Positions 19,357 to 26,952 of a DNA stretch of 26,952 nucleotides are shown piece after piece. Location: NCBI GenBank assembly GCA_000226015.1, contig JH153110.1, forward strand, positions 52,778 to 79,729, given 5' to 3'. The stretch is from Mnemiopsis leidyi (lineage: Eukaryota > Ctenophora > Tentaculata > Lobata > Bolinopsidae). Every line of letters begins with the position of its first letter. The stretch's first letter is position 1. The notes below the pieces were generated by a model. It was not told the DNA's origin. It did not search any database and saw only the letters and a program-made list of their open reading frames with translations. The position numbers and the translations under genes were made by a program.

Positions 19357-22300
19357 CTGAAATGAGGTTTGAGTAAAGTGAGCCGAAGTTGTAAAGATAT
19401 TTTAAATCATAACTCTGGTGGATTACATATTGCTTGGTTCCTGCTTCAATAATGCACATCCGAGGAGTTATTGAGCTAAAATACAAAATTCATATGTACA
19501 ATAGTAGCGTTTGACTCTAACTTTTAAGATCTTTATGCCGTTCAAGGCTCTTAACCTTAAGAAATTCCGCGCAGAGCATTTTGACAAATGATCGATGTTT
19601 ATGGAGGGCTGATAAATAGACTTAAAGTGCTCTCCGCCGTTTTCTGGTGTCCAAGAATTGTCTCCCTAGGGTGGTCTTCCTGTTGTATCAAACGATACTC
19701 ATACATTCCAAGTTTTGATCCTTGTAAACTTTCCAAAAAAAATTTGTGGCTTGGACGGTAAATTTTTAAATGATTTTGACTGAACTTCGCGGATTAATTT
19801 TTATGATTGGCGTGGAATGTCGGAATTGCTGAATTGGTGGCATATAAAAATCATTAGGCGTAAGAGACTTGTATATCATCATATGTAGCTGTGAATAGCT
19901 ATGGTACTGTCTGGAGGAATGGGTTGTCGGAGGAAACAAAAGGCTGCTCGAACTTTATCATATAGATATAGACAATGCACCACATACCAGTTTGGAAATT
20001 TATTCAAATATTCAGGAGAATCCCTTTCGAAGAGTTCGAACGAAATTTTGATCACTACATCTTAGATCTGCTTATACAATTTTTTCAAAACAGATAAAAA
20101 ATTCAACATTTTCTTACCCGCAACTGCTGGGTATAGCCACGTTGTGATACCGAAGTGAGCCTTCTTGGTTGGAGTGGTCGGTACAAAGCATCAACGTTGG
20201 ATAGATCTCCCACGATAGCTGAAAAGAATAAAGTTCATTTACTATGATATAATAGTCAGGTCTTTTCGTTGCAATAAGACATCTGCTATGAAAAGTTATA
20301 TGCATACTTCTCATGGTCACTGGTAACGATCAATAGTTAGGGCCAAATTTACACCTGTAGTTCTTACTTATTATCAATGATTCTTTGTTGAACTTGCCTC
20401 CAAAAAAGGTGGGTGTAACTTAGGCTACTTGGTTACCAAGTTGGTTACCGACTCGGATCAACTTGGTTGCTAACTAGGATGCCAAATTTCGTATCAACTT
20501 GGTTACCAACTTGGTTACCAACTTGGTGACCAACTTGCTTTTAACCTTGGTTGCCAACTTTATAACCAGATTGGTTGCCAGCCTTGTTGCCAATTTGGTC
20601 ACAAACTTGGTTGCCAGCTTTTTTGTCAACTTGGTTACCAGCTTGGTTACCAGCTTGGTTACCAGCTTGGTTACCGGCTTGGTTGCCAGCTTGGTTACCG
20701 ACTTGGTTTTGAAAGGAGGTCGGCAGAATGTTTGAGGAGTACAGTTTGTCTGTACCAGTATGAATATGTATAGTAATACGTGTTATGTTGAACTTATAAA
20801 TAATTCTCAGCCCTATTTATAGCTTTATAGGATTACCCTAATTAATAAATACTTACTTTGTAGTACTGAATTTGCAAATCTTACAGGTGCCAATATTTTA
20901 AGCAAGTTTCTTGGAATGTTATTTAGTGAATTAGCCTGTCATTGATTGTAAATAACCTTTTTAGAAGATTCTATACCTGCGGTTACAAAGTAATTTTAGT
21001 AACCACAGTAACAATATTGTTATATTACTATGGTTATCATGGCTTATCAATGTTAACATAATTACTGAGTTTTAATATCACCATGATTACCAAGAATGTC
21101 ACCATACGACATTGTTGCCAAGTTTCACCTTGGTTACTCAGTATCGTATATATAATTACTAAGTATCTTGATAACTGCAGTTACTTAATTGCAACGGTTA
21201 CTTAGTAACTTAGTAACTTAGCAACTAAGTAACCAATAAACAGTTGCAGATAAACTTACTGCTGTTCTGACGGCGTCTCGAGGGCAGGTTCCAGTGCACC
21301 ACCGTACCCGGACAAGTTCGAGCGATTTGCAGTTGTTAATACTGATAGGTTGGTACTGGTACTGAAATATGTGTAAAGTTTATACTAATAGGTTGGTACT
21401 GGTACTGAAATATGTGTAAAGTTAATCCAACAATAGCCTTATGTAAACTGTAGCTTATAAGTAGGGTTTGATACTTAAGTATGAAGATGTACGAGTGAAA
21501 AATAATATGCCAAAAAAGATATTCAATAATTGGTGAAATGATCTTTTTTCTGATTTCTTATGGTCAATATTCTCACGTCGGAATGTTAGACACAAACAAT
21601 TCTTAATTTGAACATCTGTATCAGTTCACGATGTTTTACAGAGGTGCCAACATTTATGAATATTCAATTTGGTCCCCACCCTACGGATAAGAAAAACCGG
21701 GTATGTGGCAAAAATTATTGGTCATCTGCTGGAAATTGCACATAAAGTCTTTTATTGGTATACGCAAACAAGGTAAACTGAGTAAGTATTTTCCAAGTAA
21801 TTCCTTGTAGTTGACAATGTTGTTTACATATAAACCATGTTGTTTAATCAAGAGTACATATACTGTATGTCAGATGGGTTGTACTCTTCCATGTATATGT
21901 TCCTAAATTTAAGTTTAGAGCGAACGCGAAAAATCTTCTTCCACTTTGCATAGGCTTGTCATTAATTATTTGTGTATTAATCCGTTATTTTATAAAGCCT
22001 GTGTGTTTGTTCGTTGTGTAGTTTGTGTGTTTGTGTGTTTGTCCGTTGTGTAGTTTGTGTGTTTGTCCGTTGTGAAGTTTATGTGTTTGTCCGTTGTAAA
22101 GTTTGTAACCAACTCACATCAGTGTCTGAACTCCGTCCATCCATGTCGCAGGGAGCGTTGTGACACACTGCTATTTGCTGCAGATCGGTTTTGCCCTCCT
22201 GATGTCGGGGGTATGTCCGTTCCATCGTGCCTACCCCACACTTTGTCGAACAGGACGACCATCCTGACCAGACGTCTGGGAAGAAAAGGGTTCGTTATTA

Positions 22301-25116
22301 AGGGAGATTAAAGGGATTAGACTCCTTTTCTATAGGATTTTAGAACCAGAATGGTCATACCTATGGGAAGAGAAGGCTCTGAAATAGGTAAAACAAGAGG
22401 TTTTGGTCAATATGAGAAGGGTTGGGTTTTTGGTTATTATAAGAGAATTTGGATTTTGCAAAAAAGGTTTAGTCAGTATGGGGGTGGGTCAGTCCAAGGG
22501 AAGGGGGGGGGGGAATGGGAGGAGGGCCAGTATTGGGAGCGGGTCTTTATGGGGAGGGGTTGATTTAGTGGTGGGAAAAGTATATTATTCTCAGGGTAAG
22601 TTACAGCAAAGGCCAAGAAACGATAGGTACTAGAGCTGAAAGGGCAAGTTGCAGCAAGTCACTACGTCATAAGTTTAAAATGAATCTCGCGAAAAATTTG
22701 TTTGTAAGAAGTTTGGAGACATAGCTACTGCTGGAAGTTTAATCGGCAGACTCTGACAGACCGGATTTGATCCGTGGCGGGACACGACGACACGTTTCAA
22801 CTAGTACAGTCCCGACTGCTAGTTTGCACTGTAGTTATAGATCAATCAAAAATTGTGATGACTTCAAAGCAGCATTTGACTCAATTGATAGGCAGACCAT
22901 TTGGAGGAGTCTGCAGCACTATGGCCATCCAGTACATCAGGATCATTATCTTTGCGCTATCATAAGTGGGGATGGGACAATAGACAAAAAACTATCATCT
23001 CGGATTCAGAAAGCGTCGGCGCATTATACCAACTCAGCAGTATACTGGCACAATCGTCACATCAGTACTCCAAAAAAAGTTCGGATCAACAAAGCAGGTG
23101 TGCTGACTATACTTCTTTATGGAAGTGAGGTATGAAACACGGTGTCACGGTAACCGGACTATATGAAGACTGGACTATAAGAAGACAGGGCTATATGAAA
23201 ACTTTGTTAGGGTTAGGGTTAGGGTTAGGGTTAGGGTTAGGGTTAGCGTTAGGGTTAGGGTTAGGGTTAGGGTTAGGGTTAGGGTTAGGGTTAGGGTTAG
23301 GGTTAGGGTTAGGGTTGGGGTTTGCGTTAGGGTTAGGTTTAGGGTTAGGAGAACACAACCAAAGCGCATATAAAAGATTCGTAGTGTTCCATCTACGATG
23401 CTTTAGAATAATCCTCAGGATTAAATTAAGTTGATGCTTAGATGGTTTGGTCATGTTTTGAGGATTCTAGAAGAGAGTATACCCCACTACTTTTTGGACT
23501 GGATTCCTAAACATGGAATGATATCCAGAGGCATTCCAAAAAAGAACTAGCTCTTTTAGGTTTCCTTGAAGGTACAGTTTTTTTACAGGTGTCGATAACA
23601 TTTATTTTGAAGCTGCACAAGAACAAGCATCAGATAGGGTACATTGGAGGGGTCTCATACGTCGGAACAAGGAGTTTCTATGCGGCACAGGCCACTCCAA
23701 CGACTAGGGAGAGACCTTTCCAAGTACAAGTATGGATCAATAGACTCGGTGATTATATGACTTATTAGCAGACACCAGACAGGACATTAGCTATCATAAG
23801 CAGACAGCCAGCATCATTTCTCCGTTCAGTTACTATAAACTTTTTTTCATGGCTGATTGAGCACCGCTCATGAGCAGAACTTGACAGGCTTGCATAAAGC
23901 TGACCCTTCGTCTATTATTAGCTTATTTGTCATATCGCTAACCACTGTAAGACATCCGATCAAAATTGCTAAGATAATTCAAGGTCCAGTAAAAATATTG
24001 CGACTTTTAAATAGAAAGGGGCCGTACGTCTGTCTTGCACTCTTGTGCCTATACATGACCACCAGAATCCGTGATTGATGAAAATTTTTCAATTCTCCGT
24101 TTTTAGGTTATCCCAGATGTCTGGCGTGAGCAGACGATGGGGGAAAACACTGCTCAGTAGGCCAAGTTCATGCCATTCAACTCCCAGAAGTTAAGATGAT
24201 AATCATGATTCATGACACAATTATTCATTCACTGGCGAGATGCCTTTCGCTCTTAACTTAATCATCGATTGACTAAAATTATAAGGAAGATACTATGCAC
24301 ACTCGAAACCGGGAATCATTTTCAGGTAGGGGTCGTGCTAACTGCTGAGTCACGACTAAAATAACCATGCTCATTGCTCTGTTAGATTCCTTATTAGGAG
24401 CGATCCGAGGATAAGACCTGTCCCGAAGAATCACTTCACAGGTATTTTCACAGTTTACAGCGTTAATGCAAGAACTATGATGTGATCACAAACTTAGTTA
24501 GGGCCTTTAAATCACCTATCGGCGAGATGTCGGTTTTTGGGGACTTCATGGGGTACTTAAGAGATCTGGGATTCTCATCCTACTCTTGTTTCCGGGCAGT
24601 GTGTACTGGTATGACAATTCGGGCTCGCGCTCATTCGGCGTGGAATTTAAAATGTTTGAATTTCAGCCTTGAGAATGAACCGGATACGTTATTGAGAAAC
24701 GGAACTTTATAAGTTTATAAGCTAATCATTATTAAACATGAGCTCTAGAAGTGAGCACACCATTTGCACACTAGGTGCTAAAAATAACTTGTTATTATAA
24801 AATTTTCAAAGGACTTGAGGATGTTTGGAAATATTTTGATGATTTTTCAAAAGTAGTAAAAAGTTATATACTTAAGTAGTTTTACTCGATGAGGAACCAA
24901 AAGCTGCAAAAGTACGTGATGCCATGCTTAGCAAGTTTATTTAACTATTAGTTAAGCAATCATCTCAGAAAATGTTGAACTTGCTATATAGCAATCTCAA
25001 CACGTCCCAACTTACTGTAGCAACGGCCCACAGGGTTATACTCTTTGACATGTTCTACAAGACGTTCTAAAGCCATGATGTCCATTTCCGGAACTGGAAT
25101 TGGAGCTCCGAGAGAT
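19200..25116 (-). CDS. Secreted protein with CCN-like TSP1 repeat and C-terminal cystine knot (5' end missing)
   Basis: Five exons on the minus strand, 25116-25016, 22275-22118, 21361-21260, 20218-20118 and 19356-19200, agree in phase. They encode a linker, a thrombospondin type-1 repeat (VWSGWSSCSTKCGVG then VCHNAPC), a cystine knot, and a basic Ser/Lys-rich tail ending at TAG. The knot has six canonical cysteines: one in INNCKS, C-T-G-T-C, one in LMLC, and C-G-C. The TSR's C-x3-P-C ending, its lack of an RxRxC cysteine, and its position just before the knot recall CCN proteins, but IGFBP and VWC domains are not seen. The CxCC pair found in many CTCK domains is absent. Probably an extracellular ligand or matrix protein. 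No signal peptide is visible because the 5' exons are not found. Domain calls rest on eye-read motifs. Confidence 0.7.
20118..20218 (-). CDS. Cystine-knot exon 2 (C4 and C5)
   Basis: Acceptor TTTATTCTTTTCAG and donor TGCGG/GTAAGA; phase 0 in, phase 2 out. LSWEIYPTLMLCTDHSNQEG then SLRYHNVAIPSSCG gives the fourth cysteine and the first of the closing CxC. Confidence 0.75.
20427..20710. repeat. 12-bp GGTTACC minisatellite
   Basis: Repeats of CTTGGTTACCAG/A with scattered variants (GGTTGCC, GGTCACA), about two dozen units, in the intron between the last two knot-coding introns' exon 20118-20218 and exon 21260-21361. The right half is the most uniform. One plus-strand frame translates to a 4-residue LVTN/LVTS period, but it has no start context or flanking gene. 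Confidence 0.88.
20970..21234. repeat. Loose GTAAC/GTTAC repeats and a hairpin
   Basis: AGTAAC and GGTTAC words recur, ending in a GTAACTTA run. GGTTACTTAGT at 21196-21206 and ACTAAGTAACC at 21224-21234 form a perfect 11-bp inverted repeat. Probably a diverged relative of the neighbouring 12-bp array. Confidence 0.5.
21260..21361 (-). CDS. Cystine-knot exon 1 (C1 and CxGxC)
   Basis: A 102-base exon, phase 0 at both ends, with acceptor CATATTTCAG and donor GCA/GTAAGT. Translation YQYQPISINNCKS, then RVRWCTGTCPRD, supplies knot cysteines 1-3. Acceptor and first codons are copied 43 bases upstream in the transcript direction by a tandem duplication. Confidence 0.75.
21340..21425. repeat. 43-bp tandem duplication spanning a splice acceptor
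   Basis: TACT(G/A)ATAGGTTGGTACTGG continuing to TGTGTAAAGTT is present at 21340-21382 and 21383-21425 with three or so differences. Each copy contains, on the minus strand, CATATTTCAG/TACCAG, the acceptor used by the exon at 21260-21361. Confidence 0.9.
22000..22107. repeat. 24-bp GT-rich minisatellite beside the TSR exon
   Basis: Units of GTTTGTGTGTTTGTCCGTTGTGAA type, about four, with one expanded by an extra GTGTTTGT. The last partial unit ends about 11 bases from the TSR exon's donor. Confidence 0.88.
22118..22275 (-). CDS. Thrombospondin type-1 repeat exon
   Basis: Acceptor CCCTTTTCTTCCCAG and donor GAT/GTGAGT; phase 1 in (usual for TSR exons), phase 0 out. VWSGWSSCSTKCGVGTMERT contains the W-x2-W-x2-C-S-x2-C-G-x-G core, and AVCHNAPCD closes it. 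A 24-bp minisatellite starts about 11 bases past the donor. Confidence 0.85.
22501..22515. repeat. G-rich tract
   Basis: AAGGGGGGGGGGGAAT within a 200-base G-rich plus strand (22340-22570). Low complexity only. Confidence 0.7.
23156..23203. repeat. Three 16-bp units next to the telomeric array
   Basis: GGACTATATGAAGACT, GGACTATAAGAAGACA and GGGCTATATGAAAACT follow one another exactly and end four bases before the first TTAGGG. Confidence 0.85.
23207..23349. repeat. Interstitial telomeric array (TTAGGG)n
   Basis: About 24 head-to-tail TTAGGG units, mostly perfect. One TTAGCG occurs early, and the distal end carries TTGGGG, TTTGCG and TTAGGT variants. The G-rich strand is the plus strand. Confidence 0.97.
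23721..25015. other. Rest of the TSR/cystine-knot gene intron
   Basis: Between the LINE remnant and the exon at 25016. A few short open frames (for example plus-strand 23857-24078 and 24482-24712) show no motif, splice sites or codon signal. Nothing further was recognised. Confidence 0.55.
25016..25116 (-). CDS. TSR/cystine-knot gene, most 5' exon seen
   Basis: Acceptor CATCAACTTTCAG and donor TACA/GTAAGT, phase 2 in and phase 1 out. Only one frame is open: SLGAPIPVPEMDIMALERLV followed by EHVKEYNPVGRCY. It is helix-like and ends in a Cys just before the TSR. Belonging to this gene follows from strand and matching phase. Confidence 0.6.
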
Positions 25117-26819
25117 CTGAAAGTTGATGAAAGAATCAATATTTGTTTGGTTCTTTTGAAACTTTACAGGCTGAACGAACTTTTATTTTGTTGATGTAGG
25201 TCCCTCCCATGGAAAAGATTTCATAAAAATTTCAGCCTTCTTTTACATTGTGTTTTTTTCATTATTCTTTTTGTTGACCACTGTGTCCTATTCCTGTCAA
25301 AAATTTCCTCGCTGTAAAAGTTCGTTCATTGCGCTCATTATGTGTAGAGATATGGAATATAAATTGTATGATAATTATCTTTTATCGGCCCTAATGAAGC
25401 CGGCTTTTACTCGTAAAATGCAAAGCCGACCATTTTAATTCTGAAGCTAAATTTTGATTTTTTTCTACAAAATAATCTCCTGAAACAAATCAGAAATTAG
25501 GGCCGATAGTGAGGACAGGGCATCAGGAACTATCAATATTGCATCCCTGATGTGAACAGTAACAAATGCAGGCAGCCATGCAAGATTAATAGGCAGAGTC
25601 ATAATCAAAAGAAGATAAAAATCAGAGAAGAAGAGTAAAAAAGGTGAAGGTGGTCAAAGTCGTCAATCATGATTTTGTTGTCATCGAATCTGTTGTTAAG
25701 TTTCGCGAAAATTCTCTTTGCTGAGCAGTTTTCACATCGACATTATCAAAAAGATCAACTTGATAAGCAATTTATTCAAGCCAACCACACTTGATTTATT
25801 TCAAATTTACTTTCTAAAAACTTCAACTGTTTTAGGCGCATGAAAACTTGGTGCACTCCCTATAATTCCTAAGGAATCCATTTCCTTTCCTTCAACTGAA
25901 TATAAAGTTAAAAGTCTTTGTGTGCTTGGCATATTACAGCAATCGATTAACACATATCATAAATTTGGATGTCACATCTTAGTTCAATTATTCAATTAAT
26001 CAGGAATCACTTCATTTGCTACAGGATTTTAAATCAAGATCATTTAGCAATCAAGCTAGTTTGCCATTTGCAGGCATGCGAATTCCATGCTCAACGATTT
26101 TACCATATGCATCCATATATGAAATTATGCCTGAAAACGTACATATATTTCTTTTTTTGTTGAGACCTGTAAGAAAGGTAATGATAGACTCATAGCAAAG
26201 AAAGGATTAAAGGGCAGAAAACAGCCGCAAAAATATGTCCCTTACGATAAAAAGCTTCACAAAGGCATGTTATCTGACGGTCTCGCCTCACTCACTGACC
26301 ATACCGACCAAAATACGGTCCAAATTTCAGTTCATCAAATTTGAAATTAGTCGGACACGATTTTCATACTGATTTTACATACTTTAAAATGCCATTGTCA
26401 GCTTTTTAAAATTTCATGATCCGATAAGCTTTGTAGTGGAACAGATTGCTAAATTTCGTGCTAACTTTTTATCGAATTGAGGTAGTCCATTTTCAGTAAA
26501 TTTCATTGCGATGGTAAATAGGGGCCAACAAGGTTTTGCCTAGATTCGTGCACACCCACAAAAGTTGACGCACTGAACTGGAGAACCATATAATGCACAC
26601 ATCATGAAATGCACAAAAACACATAAAAGCCACTGTTTGTTTTATGACGATGTGACGTGACATTTGACAGCTACGCAATAGACATTGTATACAATGGGGC
26701 AGCCTGGTTTTTATCGGAACGTATGATTGCTTCTAATGTATGATAGATGCGACACAATGCTTTATGCTTCCAGCTTTGGGTTCAAGGCAGATTAAGATAC
26801 GGAATTACTAAAAGTATAG
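25117..26819. other. Right-hand stretch without a supported gene
   Basis: AT-rich. Upstream exons of the minus-strand secreted protein may lie here, but none was found that leaves in phase 2 with a convincing donor. Short open frames look like chance. Confidence 0.5.
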
Positions 26820-26952
26820 GAGACAGAGAAAGAGACAGAGACAGAGACAGAGACAGAGACAGAGACAGAGAGAGACAGAGAGAGACAGAGAGAGACAGAG
26901 ACAGAGACAGAGACAGAGACAGAGACAGAGACAGAGACAGAGACAGAGACAG
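26820..26952. repeat. GACAGA microsatellite running off the window
   Basis: Hexameric GACAGA with interspersed GAGAGACA variants, purine-rich on the plus strand, from about 26820 to the end. Confidence 0.97.

Larger units (their letters stand above)
22745..23720 (+). pseudogene. Dead non-LTR retrotransposon (LINE) reverse-transcriptase fragment
   Basis: Pieces of a LINE reverse transcriptase appear in order: a GF-P-R-DTTT block (22764), DFKAAFDSIDRQTIWRSLQH with the motif A catalytic Asp (22860-22930), then SSRIQKASAHY and VRINKAGVLTILLYGSEV (22990-23130), VFHLRCFRIILRI (23380), RWFGHVLRI (23440) and ASDRVHWRGLI (23630). The part carrying the second catalytic motif (FADD type) is missing, stop codons occur (a TGA sits where SEVW expects Trp), and a telomeric array splits the 3' half. 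It lies antisense in an intron of the TSR/cystine-knot gene. Confidence 0.8.

Noticed and set aside
18707-19365. Several long plus-strand frames of 140-191 residues
   Set aside because: All three frames are open because the 30-bp and 20-bp repeat units contain no stops, and the His/Cys-rich sequence comes from the repeat itself. The minus-strand last exon of the cystine-knot gene overlaps their end.
20118-20218. Alternative phase-1 reading IVGDLSNVDALYRPLQPRRL that would join directly to the exon ending at 25016
   Set aside because: The join is in phase, but the alternative reading has no cysteines and no continuation into the terminal exon, while phase 0 completes the cystine knot through both neighbours.
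20499-20735. A 78-residue plus-strand frame with LVTNLVTS repeats
   Set aside because: Direct translation of the 12-bp minisatellite inside an intron; no splice sites or conserved flanks.
23132-23454. Open frames on both strands reading GLGLGLG or NPNPNPN
   Set aside because: They are translations of the TTAGGG array; period-six DNA without stops produces them automatically.
26266-26345. Possible upstream exon of the secreted-protein gene ending at a GTGAGT on the minus strand
   Set aside because: No credible acceptor or conserved sequence, and it sits in a short inverted AAATTTGATGAACTGAAATTT region.
1-26952. CRISPR array, operon, or other bacterial system
   Set aside because: The tandem repeats are contiguous minisatellites without unique spacers, and all genes are intron-split eukaryotic genes.

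Overview
Eukaryotic genomic DNA, most likely from an invertebrate animal. The genes are split into short exons with GT-AG introns, the intergenic DNA is AT-rich, and dead non-LTR retrotransposon, MITE-like elements and many minisatellites are present. A vertebrate-type TTAGGG array also occurs. Gene style and repeats fit an early-branching marine animal such as a cnidarian, but nothing here fixes the species. All gene models were read by eye from splice sites and codon phase; none was checked against transcripts or databases.

Layout. (1) 351-9659, minus strand: a complete voltage-gated potassium channel. Ten exons join in phase to 1572 bases (523 residues plus stop) and give a Shaker-type T1 domain, S1-S6, a full S4 charge ladder and a TVGYGD filter. 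The S6 gate reads P-M-T instead of P-V-P, as in electrically silent vertebrate Kv subunits. Its introns carry two minisatellites and a palindromic MITE-like element. (2) 9660-14454: no supported gene, only degenerate repeats. (3) 14455-17497, plus strand: a multi-pass membrane protein that tentatively resembles TMEM179; a TA-flanked pogo/Tigger-like MITE with a 10-base assembly gap sits in its first intron. (4) 17498-19199: intergenic, with a 30-bp tandem repeat and a 20-bp array carrying eight CACGTG sites. (5) 19200-25116, minus strand: the 3' part of a secreted protein, with a CCN-like thrombospondin type-1 repeat followed by a six-cysteine C-terminal cystine knot; its 5' end is not found. 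Its introns hold a 12-bp GGTTACC array, a 43-bp duplication that copies a splice acceptor, and a dead LINE split by a telomeric array. (6) 25117-26952: no supported gene; the window ends in a GACAGA microsatellite.

The three genes face different ways and share no evident pathway: an ion channel, a small membrane protein and an extracellular ligand or matrix protein. The points most worth following are the silent-type gate on a Shaker-type channel, the TSR plus cystine-knot gene with its duplicated acceptor, and the telomeric insertion inside the LINE.
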